Shown one piece after another: positions 9,346 to 19,500 of a stretch of 64,000 bases of DNA; within the stretch, counting starts at the first letter, position 1; every line of letters starts with the position of its first letter. The position numbers and the translations under genes are program-made. The stretch is taken from assembly GCA_034437035.1 (NCBI GenBank), contig DAOTUI010000071.1:1-64000 (forward strand), written 5' to 3'. The stretch comes from CAKZQX01 sp034437035 (GTDB lineage: Bacteria; Chloroflexota; Chloroflexia; Chloroflexales; Chloroflexaceae). The notes beneath the pieces were generated by a model that worked only from the letters and a program-made list of their open reading frames with translations, had not been told where the DNA came from and made no database searches.

Positions 9346-9541
9346 CACGAGTTACGCGGTTGACATGCAAACTGGACGTTTCATACGATGGAAGCCCGAT
9401 TCGCCTGCGGCAGCATGGTACTCATTTTTTCTTTTTCACAAAAATTTTGCACATCATGCAAAATTTTTGTGAAAAAGAAAGGAATCTTCCGCCCTGCCGG
9501 AGGCGAAAATGCCTTTTGAGTGAGCAACCACGTAACTCGTG
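9346..9541. repeat. Palindromic MITE-like element, copy 3 (complete, 196 bp)
   Basis: Termini CACGAGTTACGCGGT and ACCACGTAACTCGTG are inverted (one mismatch). The 7-bp flank TCATGGA is duplicated exactly (9339-9345, 9542-9548). The hairpin arms are perfect over 24 bp (9428-9451 and 9457-9480), containing CACAAAAATTTTGCA. With 9185-9345 and 9549-9631 it fills the nnrE-M16C gap, which otherwise shows only a triple CGTATCC repeat at about 9198-9217. Confidence 0.92.
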
Positions 9542-9631
9542 TCATGGAGTGCGGCAGCATGGCTGCTGCCATTGCATCAGGAGGAGCGCCATAGTCAGCA
9601 TGAACGCTCATATATTTCCATACGAGGTGTT

Positions 9632-12550
9632 ATGACAAACAGCTACGGTTTTGAACTGATTCGCACACAGGATATTCCCGAACTCAATACCCGGGGCCGG
9701 CTCTACCGGCATGTCAAGACCGGCGCGGAACTGCTCTCGCTGGAAAACGACGATGAGAACAAGGTCTTTGGCATAACCTTCCGCACGCCGCCTGCCGACT
9801 CGACCGGCGTGGCGCACATCCTGGAACACTCGGTGCTCTGCGGCTCGCGCAAATACCCGCTCAAGGAGCCCTTTGTGGAGTTGCTCAAGGGCTCGCTCAA
9901 GACCTTTCTCAACGCCTTTACCTTCCCCGATAAGACCTGCTACCCGGTTGCCGGTCAGAACCTCCAGGACTTCTACAACCTGATCGATGTCTACCTGGAT
10001 GCGGTCTTCTACCCGCGCCTGACCCCGGCAATCTTTCAGCAGGAGGGCTGGCACTACGAACTGGAAGCAGCCGATGCACCGCTGACCTTCAAGGGCGTGG
10101 TCTTCAACGAGATGAAGGGCGCGTATGCCTCGCCGGAGCGGGTGCTGTCCGACCACTCGCGGCGTTCGCTCTTCCCCGACATCACCTACGGCGTCTCGTC
10201 CGGGGGTGAACCGCAGCATATTCCGGATCTCACCTACGAGCAACTATCCACCTTCCACCGGCAGCTCTACCATCCCTCCAATGCGCGCATCTTCTTCTGG
10301 GGCGACGATCCGCCCGAGGAGCGCCTGCGTCTGCTCGACAACTATCTCAAAGAGTTTGACCGCATCGCGGTCGACTCGTCCGTGGCGTTGCAGCCAACCT
10401 TCGATACGCCGCAGCGGTTTGAACATGCCTATGTGGTCGATCCGGAAGAAGCAGGCGACAAAAAGAGCATGCTCACGCTCAACTGGATGCTGACCGAGAC
10501 CGATGATCCGGAGACCATCCTGGCGCTGGAGATCCTCTCCTACATTCTGGTCAGCACCCCGGCCTCACCGCTGCGCAAAGCCCTGATCGACTCCGGCCTG
10601 GGCGAAGATATCGCGGGCGGCGGGATGGATGACTCATTGCGGCAGGCTTATTTCTCAACCGGGCTGAAGGGCATCGCCGGCGAGAATGCCGACGCAATCG
10701 AGGCGCTGATCCTGCAGACGCTGGAGGGGTTGGCCCGCAACGGCATCGATCCGCAGATGGTTGAGGCGGCGGTGAATACGATTGAGTTTCGCCTGCGCGA
10801 GCAGAATACCGGCTCCGCGCCGCGCGGTCTCTGGCTGATGATCAACGCGCTGATCACCTGGCTGCACGACCGTGACCCCTTTGCGATCCTGGCATTTGCG
10901 GCTCCGCTGGAGGCGATCAAGGGACGCCTGGCAGCGGGCGAGCGCTACTTCGAGAACCTGATCCACCGCTACCTGCTGAAGAACAGCCATCGCACCACGA
11001 TTCTGTTGCAGCCCGATCCCGAACTGGGTCGGCGCGAAGCGGCCGCGGAGCAGGCCCGGCTAGACGCGGCCCGCGCCGCCATGGGTCCGGCGGAGATCCA
11101 GGCAGTCGTGGAGAATACCCGCGAACTCAAGCGGCTGCAGGAGACACCCGACTCGCCCGAGGCGCTGGCAACCATCCCCACGCTGACGCCGGCCGACCTG
11201 GACCGCCAGAACAAGACCATTCCGCTGGAAGTTGACGAAGAGGCGGGTAGCCGGGTGCTCTACCATGATCTCTTCACCAACGGCATTATCTACCTGGATG
11301 TGGGATTGAACCTGCACATGCTGCCACCTGAGCTATTACCTTATGCCAGGCTTTTCGGGCGAGCGCTGCTGGAGATGGGCACTGAGCAGGAAGACTTTGT
11401 GAAGCTCTCGCAGCGCATTGGTCGCCAGACCGGCGGGATCGTCACCAGTTCATTCACCTCCGTCGTGCCGGGCGACCCGACCAGCGCCGCATGGCTCTTC
11501 CTACGCGGCAAGACCACCCCGGAGCATGCCGCCGACCTGCCGGCAATCCTGCGGGATGTGCTGCTGACGGTGCATTTCGATGATCATGCGCGGTTCCGGC
11601 AGATTGTGCTGGAGGCGAAGGCCCGCGCCGAGGCCGGCATTATCCCCAGCGGTCACGCGGTGGTGGACACCCGGCTGCGTGCCCGCTTCAACGAGTCCGA
11701 CTGGGCCGACGAGCAGATGAGCGGGATTAGCTATCTCTTCTTCCTGCGCGACCTGGCGATGAAAGTTGACCGCGAGTGGCCGGTAGTGCTGTCAAACCTG
11801 GAGGTCATCCGGCGACTGCTGGTCAACCGGGCGGCGATGATCTGTAATGTGACGGCAGATGCGGGGGATTGGGCGCAGTTCCGCCCGCAGTTGAACCGCT
11901 TCCTGGCCGAGTTGCCCACCGCGCCGGTGACGCTCTCGCCCTGGACGCCCCAGTTTGATCGCGCGTTCGAGGGGCTGACAATTCCCGCCAATGTCAACTA
12001 TGTGGGCAAGGGGGCCGACCTCTACCAGTTGGGCTACCGCTATCATGGTTCAACCAGTGTGATTACGAAGTATCTGCGCACAACCTGGCTCTGGGAGAAG
12101 GTGCGCATGCAGGGCGGCGCGTATGGCAGCTTCTGCAGCTTTGACCGGCAGTCCGGCGTGTTGAGTTTCCTCTCCTACCGTGACCCGAACCTACGCGGCA
12201 CGCTGGATGTCTACGACCAGGCGGGGCGCTTCCTGCGCGCGGCCGACCTGAGCGAGACCGAGGTGACGCGGGCGATTATCGGCGCGATTGGCGACCTGGA
12301 TACCTACCGCCTGCCGGACGCAAAGGGCTACACTTCGATGGTCCGCTACCTGGTTGGCGACACCGACGAGGCACGTCAGCAGATGCGCGACGAGATCCTG
12401 GCAACGCAGGCCGGTGACTTTCACGCCTTCGCCGACTGGCTGGAGCAGGTGCGCGAGCAGGGGCAGGTGGTCGTTCTCGGCGGCCAGAACGCAATCGAGG
12501 CGCTCAACGCCGAGCATCCCGGCCGGTTGAAAACGGTGCGGGTATTGTAG
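9632..12550 (+). CDS. M16C peptidase (presequence-protease/insulinase-like)
   Basis: A large zinc metallopeptidase that probably clears small unstructured peptides inside the cell. From ATG 9632 (GAGG four bases upstream) it is 972 aa, the usual length of the PreP/M16C family. The inverted zinc motif HxxEH is seen as HILEH (H62, E65, H66), followed by the typical CGSRKYPLKEPF and LNAFTFPDKTCYPVA blocks; the M16C-associated middle domain and the inactive second half follow. Nucleotides 9539-9631 are also open in frame but cover the repeat-element end and a non-conserved leader, so I rejected the longer start. It is a single gene without neighbours on the same transcript. Confidence 0.93.
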   Translation: MTNSYGFELIRTQDIPELNTRGRLYRHVKTGAELLSLENDDENKVFGITFRTPPADSTGVAHILEHSVLCGSRKYPLKEPFVELLKGSLKTFLNAFTFPDKTCYPVAGQNLQDFYNLIDVYLDAVFYPRLTPAIFQQEGWHYELEAADAPLTFKGVVFNEMKGAYASPERVLSDHSRRSLFPDITYGVSSGGEPQHIPDLTYEQLSTFHRQLYHPSNARIFFWGDDPPEERLRLLDNYLKEFDRIAVDSSVALQPTFDTPQRFEHAYVVDPEEAGDKKSMLTLNWMLTETDDPETILALEILSYILVSTPASPLRKALIDSGLGEDIAGGGMDDSLRQAYFSTGLKGIAGENADAIEALILQTLEGLARNGIDPQMVEAAVNTIEFRLREQNTGSAPRGLWLMINALITWLHDRDPFAILAFAAPLEAIKGRLAAGERYFENLIHRYLLKNSHRTTILLQPDPELGRREAAAEQARLDAARAAMGPAEIQAVVENTRELKRLQETPDSPEALATIPTLTPADLDRQNKTIPLEVDEEAGSRVLYHDLFTNGIIYLDVGLNLHMLPPELLPYARLFGRALLEMGTEQEDFVKLSQRIGRQTGGIVTSSFTSVVPGDPTSAAWLFLRGKTTPEHAADLPAILRDVLLTVHFDDHARFRQIVLEAKARAEAGIIPSGHAVVDTRLRARFNESDWADEQMSGISYLFFLRDLAMKVDREWPVVLSNLEVIRRLLVNRAAMICNVTADAGDWAQFRPQLNRFLAELPTAPVTLSPWTPQFDRAFEGLTIPANVNYVGKGADLYQLGYRYHGSTSVITKYLRTTWLWEKVRMQGGAYGSFCSFDRQSGVLSFLSYRDPNLRGTLDVYDQAGRFLRAADLSETEVTRAIIGAIGDLDTYRLPDAKGYTSMVRYLVGDTDEARQQMRDEILATQAGDFHAFADWLEQVREQGQVVVLGGQNAIEALNAEHPGRLKTVRVL

Positions 12551-12652
12551 GGGGCGTTGGCGGGTTTGAACGTTGGAACGTTAGCAGATTTACAGGTATG
12601 AACGTTTGAACGTTGGCAGGTTGGAACGTTAGCGGGGAATTCGCAGTACTGT
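12551..12652. repeat. Short iterated AACGTT repeats
   Basis: Non-coding. Units such as TTTGAACGTTGGAACGTTAGC and GAACGTTTGAACGTTGGCAGG are iterated; a related array, CGTTCGAACGTTTCAACGTGC, is at 14491-14545. Self-complementary AACGTT cores mean both strands look alike. I see no coding potential. Confidence 0.55.
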
Positions 12653-12767
12653 CTGATGAACTTTGAAATTTAATCTAGATATCATCACCACTGTAGACAG
12701 CCGTAGGGTGCATTCTCTGCACCGTTCTGCTGCTCCACATCTGGACTACTTCTTCAAAGTTCATCAG
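12653..12767. repeat. Second dispersed repeat family, complete copy (115 bp)
   Basis: Terminal inverted repeats CTGATGAACTTTGAA (12653-12667) and TTCAAAGTTCATCAG (12753-12767), with an internal hairpin GGTGCA-TTCTC-TGCACC. The same termini occur near 6628-6754 and 14176-14490, so this is a second short non-autonomous family distinct from the 200-bp elements. Confidence 0.7.
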
Positions 12768-12861
12768 GCGGTCGTTCTGCTGGAGACCGCCTGAAGGCGG
12801 CACGACGTGAGTTCCTGTTGTTTGCGACTTGCATGCAGAGACGTACAGAAGCGTGTCCACT

Positions 12862-13122
12862 TCAGTTAGACAACTGCGTACCGGCATCCCGCTCGTCTGG
12901 TGGATTATTATCTAACCAGGTCTGCAGATCAGCAATGCTGGTAAAATCGTATGCTGCATCAAAAAGCTGTTCCAACTGCAGCAGTGAGAGCTTACCACTG
13001 CGCTCTTCCAGGTCTGGAGCAAGCGGTCCAAAGCGTCGGGTGAGGAAGCGCAGTGTCAGACTAAGGGCTTCCGCCCATCGACCTTCTTCTTTCCAGGTGG
13101 TTGTAAGTTCCATAATTTGCAT
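12862..13122 (-). CDS. Small DUF4351-domain protein (likely remnant)
   Basis: An 86-aa protein whose body (RFLTRRFGPLAPDLEERSGK, then a helical LQLEQLFDAAYDFTSIADLQ) matches the DUF4351 C-terminal domain usually found at the end of Rpn/PD-(D/E)XK transposase-like nucleases in cyanobacteria and Chloroflexota. The nuclease part is missing, so this is either a stand-alone small protein or the tail of a lost gene. It starts with MQIMELTTTWKEEGRW, a natural junction for the family. Function is unknown. Confidence 0.6.
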   Translation of the reverse strand: MQIMELTTTWKEEGRWAEALSLTLRFLTRRFGPLAPDLEERSGKLSLLQLEQLFDAAYDFTSIADLQTWLDNNPPDERDAGTQLSN

Positions 13123-13143
13123 AGAAACCCCTGATTGACCAGA

Positions 13144-13536
13144 CTACGGAATATAAATCCGACCAGCACCACGATAGTTCTCGATATCGAGCATTATCTC
13201 CACGATTCGACTGGCACACTGCTCCCGATAGATCCGTTCTTCGAGCCGATCCAGACTGCCAATGGTCAAGATGGGCAGCGCTATATCGGTGTTTTCTTCG
13301 CGGATAGTCTGTTCGAGCGAGTCATCACCGCGCATCCGTCGATTTCCGGTGAGCAAGACCATCTGCTGTTCCTGCGCAAAACGCCAGATAACACGATCAC
13401 TACTATTTACCGGGAGTCCGACATCACGTAAGATCACTAAACGTAATGGAAGCAGATCGAGCCAACCCTCATGCGCCAGAACTCCCCACAGCAAGAGTGC
13501 TTGCCCCTCCAGGTTATGATCAGCAAGAATCGTCAT
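13144..13536 (-). CDS. DUF5615 PIN-like toxin
   Basis: Predicted PIN-fold ribonuclease toxin partner of the DUF433 protein. From ATG 13536 the protein (130 aa) starts MTILADHNLEG, placing the first acidic residue of a PIN-like site at D6, and contains VILRDVGLP and LLTGNRRMRGDDSLEQ. A longer frame to 13578 is open but lies inside the upstream gene; ATG 13536 overlaps the DUF433 stop by 17 bp, typical of a coupled toxin-antitoxin pair. The DUF433 plus DUF5615 arrangement is an established toxin-antitoxin pairing; activity here is inferred. Confidence 0.75.
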   Translation of the reverse strand: MTILADHNLEGQALLLWGVLAHEGWLDLLPLRLVILRDVGLPVNSSDRVIWRFAQEQQMVLLTGNRRMRGDDSLEQTIREENTDIALPILTIGSLDRLEERIYREQCASRIVEIMLDIENYRGAGRIYIP

Positions 13537-13906
13537 TTGTGTGCTCGATCCGCGCTTTCCAGGCATTGAGCCGGGCACGGAGCGCCGCCTGTTCGGGACG
13601 AGGCGGTAGCGCAGCTAACCGGGCAAACCGTTCCTGGTTACGTTCCTCCCAGTAGCGCCGGTTCTCCTCCGCCGTTTGCAACACATGTTGATACTCGGCC
13701 TCAACCGCAACCCGATGGTTCTGAATATACTCCATCACATCGGCGATCTGTTGATCAGAGAGATCGAGCCGGTCACGAATTAACCGGGGCGGCCACTCTG
13801 CCAGCAGATAATCCATCACATCGTAGAGCGTGATGCGAGTGCCGGCGATAGTCAACCCACGCTCGGTACGAATAACTGTTGGTTGCGTAGTTGCTGTCTG
13901 TTCCAT
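13520..13906 (-). CDS. DUF433 antitoxin
   Basis: 128 aa; residues about 10-65 (VIRTERGLTIAGTRITLYDV, then YLLAEWPPRLIRDRLDLSDQ) form the DUF433 helix-turn-helix-like domain found in VapB-type antitoxins. The C-terminal half is long, charged and helical (EENRRYWEERNQERFARLAA), probably the toxin-binding arm. It is the first gene of the pair, with AGGAGG upstream of the ATG (complement of CCTCCTCC at about 13911-13918). Autoregulation is expected for the family but no operator stands out. Confidence 0.78.
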   Translation of the reverse strand: MEQTATTQPTVIRTERGLTIAGTRITLYDVMDYLLAEWPPRLIRDRLDLSDQQIADVMEYIQNHRVAVEAEYQHVLQTAEENRRYWEERNQERFARLAALPPRPEQAALRARLNAWKARIEHTNDDSC

Positions 13907-14545
13907 AACTACCTCCTCCTACGGATAGACGCTCTCTTCATTGTAGCAGATTGCATGTATGATACTCAGTCACCACCCCTACCTATACCATGCCTCAGCC
14001 CCTACATCCATCTGCGCATCAACCTCGGAAACGCCATAGCAACTCAGCAGATCGGAAACTCGCGCCGCAAAAGCCCCAGCACCCGCGCCGCCCACTGGTC
14101 GAGCAGGGTCAATACCTCATCCGGCAGTTCAATCTGCAAAACTGCCACAGAACTATCCCTTTCGCGTTAGCACGTTGATGAAGTTTGAGAAATAACCGGG
14201 ACTCCCGGAGTCTCGGCTTCAGCCGGTCTGCGGCCGTCAACCGGCTGATAAACGTTAAATTTTTCATCCGGATATCGACTTTCAGGAGTCCCGGCTTCAG
14301 GTGGATCGAGCGTTCCCGACAGTATGCCGCTGCCCCGGCAGGCATCCACCGACGAAAGCCGGGACTCCCGGATATTTCATATCCGGACTATTTCTTCAAC
14401 GTTCATCAGCCGGGACTCCTGAGACTGGAACGCGTTCTGGAGGCATCTGCGACTACATACCATATCCGAACTATTTTTTCAATGTTCATAAACGTTCGAA
14501 CGTTTCAACGTGCTAACCTGCTAACGCTCTAACGTCCTAACCGCT
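13907..14545. other. Repeat-rich intergenic region
   Basis: No gene over 640 bp. 14176-14490 is made of the second repeat family: TGATGAAGTTTGAGAAATA at 14176, inner TGATAAACGTTAAATTTTTC near 14246, termini ATATCCGGACTATTTCTTCA (14379-14409) and ATATCCGAACTATTTTTTCA (14462-14490), with GGGACTCCCGG-type palindromes between. It looks like nested or tandem insertions of the same element. Confidence 0.6.
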
Positions 14546-14887
14546 TCAGCGGCGCATATAATCGTCAAAGCGTGCCTTCGCAATCACCGTGCGATCGGGG
14601 GCGCGTAGCACAATCCCTTCCGGCTTGCCGCCGGCCTGCGCATCCAACCGGCTCCGGCTCTCCGGCAGATGCTGCTGCAAGAAGCCGTGCGTCTCCGCAA
14701 TGCTCGTCGGGAGATCGCTTGCTGCCAGTTGAAACAGGCGCGGCGTCAGCGGCACTGCGTGTTGCGCAGCAGCGGCCTGCAACTCCGCTTCCGAGAGAAA
14801 CGGTTGCCCGCCGTTCTCGCGCCAGGTGGACAACTGCTGCGACGTTTGTGCCGGCAGCGAGCCTGCGCCGCGCCGCATCCAACCCAA
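14546..14887 (-). pseudogene. C-terminal fragment of an RNA ligase
   Basis: 113 aa ending in GKPEGIVLRAPDRTVIAKARFDDYMRR. This matches the motif IV (EGIVLR) and motif V (IAKARF) end of T4-Rnl-type RNA ligase domains. The nucleotidyl-acceptor lysine (motif I, KxDG/KIHG), motif III and the first half of the fold are missing, and the 5' side runs into unrelated sequence, so this is a broken copy. Intact relatives sit at 38.1-40.0 kb. Confidence rests on the two motifs only. Confidence 0.55.
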
Positions 14888-15058
14888 GTTGAGTCGGCAA
14901 TCACAGGCTGGTGCTGCTCACCAGCGGGCGCTCACTGCGTTCCATGCCCAATGTGCCGGCAACCCGGCAATCAACGGGAACGTGCTGCCGTTGTGCCCGT
15001 TCTCGTGTATCATCGCTGCGTCCTCGGTGTGCGCTGTGGCTATGACAACACATCAGTA

Positions 15059-15541
15059 TCATAACATTATATGTATCTTATCGTTAACATACCAGATGGC
15101 AACGGGTATGTCTGGTTCCGGCATTGGTATGTGTACCAGTTCGTCGGAAACCACTGAATGTTTCCCTTCAACCTCTCGTCCGGATGGACAAACAAAACGA
15201 TAACGCACATCCACATGGGCCGAACCCGTGTCATCATCAAGTTTCCGCTCAAATGACACAAGCTTGCCGTAGACCAACCGTCCCTGAAATACCAGGCGAT
15301 AATACGAATATAACACATAGACAACTAGCAGAAACGCTGCCAGGAATGGTATCGTGAGAATCCCAGCAACCCACAGGCTCCATGCAGAGACGGCACCTAC
15401 CACAACAAACGCCATAGGGCCGAGTAGCAACAAGCATCCTCCCAGCAACAAAGTAGATCCGGAGGACTCTCGATACCGTGCATGTCCGGCGACAACGTCT
15501 TGATGTTTTGTGGAAAGTAAGAAGAGTGAGTTGTCTATCAA
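15059..15541 (-). CDS. DUF3592-like membrane protein
   Basis: 160 aa with two close transmembrane helices (about 28-55 and 57-82) followed by a soluble beta-rich domain: LVYGKLVSFERKLDDDTGSA and VDVRYRFVCPSGREVEGKHS. This order and the closing VAIWYVNDKIHIML fit DUF3592 proteins, whose role is unknown. It has its own upstream region ending in AGGGAGGTACCGGTTTGAT on the coding strand. It has no same-strand neighbour. Similar helix-plus-soluble architecture recurs in the 36.7- and 57.4-kb membrane proteins, but I see no sequence match. Confidence 0.65.
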   Translation of the reverse strand: MIDNSLFLLSTKHQDVVAGHARYRESSGSTLLLGGCLLLLGPMAFVVVGAVSAWSLWVAGILTIPFLAAFLLVVYVLYSYYRLVFQGRLVYGKLVSFERKLDDDTGSAHVDVRYRFVCPSGREVEGKHSVVSDELVHIPMPEPDIPVAIWYVNDKIHIML

Positions 15542-15864
15542 ACCGGTACCTCCCTCATAATTCGTTACGGCCCGACGTGCCAGGAAACACCGCTACGTAC
15601 ACGGAAGAATTATACCAACTCTCACGCAGATGTACCATCGAGACAGTGTGTAGATTGCTCTACCTCGGTCGGCAGCCGGCGGGAGCATGGCTCCCGCACT
15701 CCATAACCGACCCTCCGCGTTCTGCGCTCTGCGCTCTCCGCTTCAGTTCTCGGTTCTCCAGTTCTCAGTTCTTCCCAAAAACTGGCACACTCCTTGCTAT
15801 ATCAACCTGGCGCACACTACACGATGTAAGCATGGCCTGATCAGGCAGCATTACAAAGGAGGAC
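15542..15864. other. Intergenic region
   Basis: Non-coding. Contains a GGCGGGAGCATGGCTCCCGCACTCC palindrome at about 15678-15702 (also near 6785-6809) and a run of TTCTGC/TTCTCAG pyrimidine repeats (15717-15775) like those before the lipoprotein gene and after treS. AAAGGAGGACATG just before 15865 is the next gene's ribosome-binding site. Confidence 0.5.
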
Positions 15865-16386
15865 ATGATGAATATGAGCTTGCTAGAGCAGTTTTTTCAG
15901 CAGCACCCCGAGCGCCGGCAAGAGTATGCCGACTTTATCCAGCGCTATCAGGACAACCCCGACAGCATCTCGGACGAGGAGGCCGCAAGCCGCTACCGCG
16001 AGATTATGCGCCACGCCTCGGACGCAGAGGCCGACGAAGCGAACGACCAGGCCTTTCAGGGGTTGCCGATTGATACGCTCAAGTCGCTGGCCGGTTCGTT
16101 CCTGAATGCTAACAATGACCCCAACCGGCCCTATGACGGCTACCAGTTCAACAACGATGACGAGGCCGCACAGCCGCGCAACGTCGGGCGCATGGCCCGC
16201 CGCGCCGAGCAGAAAGACCCGGACCTGCTGGATCAGATCCTGGGCAAGGACTCCCCGCTCAACTCCAGCATGGGCCGGAAAGCCCTGGCAGGTGCCGCCG
16301 CCTACCTGTCCAGCCGGGTGCTTGGCGATAAGTCGGGCAAGAGCGGCTCCGGGATCAACCTGTCGAGCATCCTCTCGAAAATGTAG
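15865..16386 (+). CDS. Conserved hypothetical protein, possible YidB-like stress protein
   Basis: 173 aa, soluble, no signal peptide. N-terminal third is charged and helical (QQHPERRQEYADFIQRYQDN), the middle has GLPIDTLKSLAGSFLNANND, and the C-terminus is Gly/Ser/Lys-rich with RKALAGAAAYLSSRVLGDKS. I do not recognise the family with confidence; the C-terminal half recalls small 'DUF937/YidB-type' helical proteins but motifs are insufficient. Very strong AAAGGAGGACATG start context implies high expression. Stands alone upstream of treS. Confidence 0.6.
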   Translation: MMNMSLLEQFFQQHPERRQEYADFIQRYQDNPDSISDEEAASRYREIMRHASDAEADEANDQAFQGLPIDTLKSLAGSFLNANNDPNRPYDGYQFNNDDEAAQPRNVGRMARRAEQKDPDLLDQILGKDSPLNSSMGRKALAGAAAYLSSRVLGDKSGKSGSGINLSSILSKM

Positions 16387-16416
16387 GGCTGATCAAGTTC
16401 GTTTGGTTTATATTTA

Positions 16417-16504
16417 CCACGAGGGCCACGAAGGACATGAAGATTTCAGAACACCGTTCATTCCTTCCGGATCTTCGTGCGCTTCGTGGTCTTCGTGGTT
16501 ATAT
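16417..16504. repeat. CACGAAG-type inverted repeat
   Basis: ACCACGAGGGCCACGAAGGA at the left and CTTCGTGGTCTTCGTGGTTA at the right are inverted copies around an unrelated core. Variants occur near 25109-25333 and 41738-41850, in the last case inside a phosphatase gene. Confidence 0.6.
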
Positions 16505-16536
16505 AGAGTTGTGTAAACATTGCAGCGAGGTTGACA

Positions 16537-19500
16537 ATGACGTTATCCAGGAGTGGCCGCAGGGCCGTTGCAACCGGACAAGATGGTCTCTGGTACAAAG
16601 ATGCGATTATCTACGAGGTCCATGTCCGCGCCTTTTACGACAGCAACGAGGATGGCATCGGCGATTTCTGCGGGCTGACGGAGAAACTGGATTATCTGTA
16701 CCATCTGGGGATCACGGCGATCTGGCTGCTACCCTTCTACCCATCACCGCTCAAAGACGACGGCTATGATATCTCCGACTACACCGGCATCCATCCCGAC
16801 TATGGCACGCTGGAGGATTTCCGGCATTTCCTGGATGCCGCTCATGAACGCGGGCTGCGGGTGATCACCGAACTGGTGCTCAACCACACCTCCGACCAGC
16901 ATCCCTGGTTTCAGCGCGCCCGCCGCGCCGCGACCGGCAGCGAAGAGCGTAACTTCTACGTCTGGAGTGCTACCGGCGAGGAGTATGCAGAGGCACGGGT
17001 GATCTTCCAGGACTTTGAGAACTCCAACTGGAGTTGGGATTCAGTGGCCCAATCCTACTACTGGCATCGCTTCTACCATCATCAACCTGACCTCAACTAT
17101 GCCAACCCGCGCGTGCTGGAGGCCATGGCGGGCGTTATGGAGTTCTGGCTCAAGCTGGGGGTGGATGGTATCCGGCTGGATGCCGTGCCCTACCTGGCCG
17201 AAGCCGGCAACACCAACTGCGAAAATCTGCCGGAAACACACGCGATCCTCAAGCAGTTGCGCCGCCATGTAGACAAGCGCTTCGCGGAGCGCATGTTCCT
17301 GGCCGAGGCGAATCAGTGGCCGGAGGATGCGGTGGCCTACTTCGGCGCGGGGGACGAGTGCCATATGGCCTTTCACTTCCCGCTGATGCCGCGCCTGTTC
17401 ATGGGCGTGCGGCAGGAGACCCGCTTCCCGATTGTGGATATTCTGGCGCAAACGCCGGAGATCCCCGACAATTGCCAGTGGGCAGTCTTTCTGCGCAACC
17501 ATGATGAACTGACGCTGGAGATGGTGACGGAGGAGGAGCGCCTCTACATGTACCAGGCTTTTGCGCATGATCCGGTGGCGCGCGTCAACCTGGGCATTCG
17601 GCGACGGCTGGCCCCGCTGTTGAGCAACCACCGCCACCGCATCGAACTGCTACACAGTCTGCTGTTTGCCTTTCCCGGCACGCCGGTGATCTACTATGGC
17701 GACGAGATCGGCATGGGTGACAATATTTACCTGGGCGACCGGGACGGCGTCCGCACACCCATGCAATGGAATGCCGACCGCAACGCCGGCTTCTCGCGGG
17801 CGCATCCGCAGCAGCTCTACCTGCCGCTGATTGTCGATCACGAATATCACCATGAGACGCTGCATGTGGAGGCGCAGCAGATCAACTCGCACTCGCTGCT
17901 CTGCCGGCTGCAGCAGATGATCGGGATGCGCAAGCACTACAAAGCCTTTGGTCGGGGGAGTATCGAGTTGCTGCACCCGGAGAATCGCAAGATCCTGGCC
18001 TTTATCCGCCGCTATGAAGATGAGGTCATCCTGATTGTTGCGAACCTGTCGCGCTTTACGCAGTATGTTGAACTGGATCTGCAGGACTATGCCGGACAGG
18101 TGCCGATTGAACTGTTTGGGCGCACGCCCTTTCCTACCATCGGCGATCTGCCCTACCTGCTAACCCTGGGGCCACACAGCTTCCAATGGTTCGCCCTGGA
18201 TCCGGACGGGAATAATCGCGCTATTCTGGGACCGGGAGCGACAGAGCGACCGAACCCCCGGCTACGGGTGGCCGACTCCTGGGAAGATCTGGTCTGGCGC
18301 AACGCCCGCGCCGACCTGGAAGCGATCCTCCCGGATTACTTTCGGACGCAGCCCTGGTTTACCGGCCGGCACCAGACGATCCTGTCGATGACGATCCAGG
18401 AAGTAATTACCGTCACCGACGAAGCGCCCGCGCTTTACATCTGCCTGATCCGGGTGGAATATAGTGATGCCGACCCGGAAATCTACACGCTCCCACTGAC
18501 CTGCACACGCGGCGAGACAGCCCGATATGTCCGGGAACGGTTCGCCAACGCAATCATCGCCGAGATTGAAGAAAACGATCCGGATGATCAGGACGGTCAG
18601 GCGGAACCGGGCATTCTGTATGATGCGATCTGGGATCTGCGCTTTAACCAGGCGCTGGTCAACACTATCTCCCGGCAACAGCGTCTGGCGGGAACCGCCG
18701 GAGTGCTGACGGGAGCGCATACCCCGGTACTTGCATCGATCCAACACATTGTTGAGAATGTACGCAACTTGCGCATTCTCCAGCGGAAGCACGCCAATAC
18801 CGCTGCTGCCTATGATGAGCATGCGGTACTGAAGCTGTTCCGCCGCATTGACGAAGGCACCAACCCCGATCTGGAACTGGGGCAGTTTCTGACGGAGCAG
18901 GGGTTTGCGCATAGCCCCGCCATCGCCGGCGACCTGACCTACCAGCGCCGCCGCACCCCGCCGATGACGCTGGCAATCCTGCAGCAGTTTATGGGCAACC
19001 AGGGCGACGCCTGGCACGACTTCCTGGATGATCTGCGCGGCTATTTTGAGCGTGTCGCGGCAACGGCTGCCGAGCGGCCGACGGTTCCCGGTTCGCTGAC
19101 CACCCTGCTGGAGCAGACCGACCAGGAACTGCCGGCCCTGGCGCATGAACTGATCGCCGGCGCGTTGACGAAAGCGCAGTTGCTGGGGCAGCGCACCGCC
19201 GACCTGCACCATACGCTGGCGGCGGACCCCGACAACCCCGGCTTTGCGCCGGAACCGTTCAATTCGTTCTACCAGCGCTCGGTCTACCAGACGGCGCGCG
19301 CCCTGAGCCTGAATGTGCTGGATAACCTGCGACGGCGGCGACCCACCCTGCCCGAGGAGCTTCAGGAGGATGCCCGGCAGTTACTCGACCGGAAGGCGGT
19401 ATTGATTGATCAGTTTCATGCGATCCTGGAGCGCAACTTCACCGGGATGCGTATCCGCTGCCACAACAACTACCATCTGACGCAGGTGTTGTGTGCCGAC

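Noticed and set aside
12786..12860. Terminator pairing with the 2724 hairpin
   Set aside because: Only one arm of the GCCGCC repeat is present; no stem can form here.
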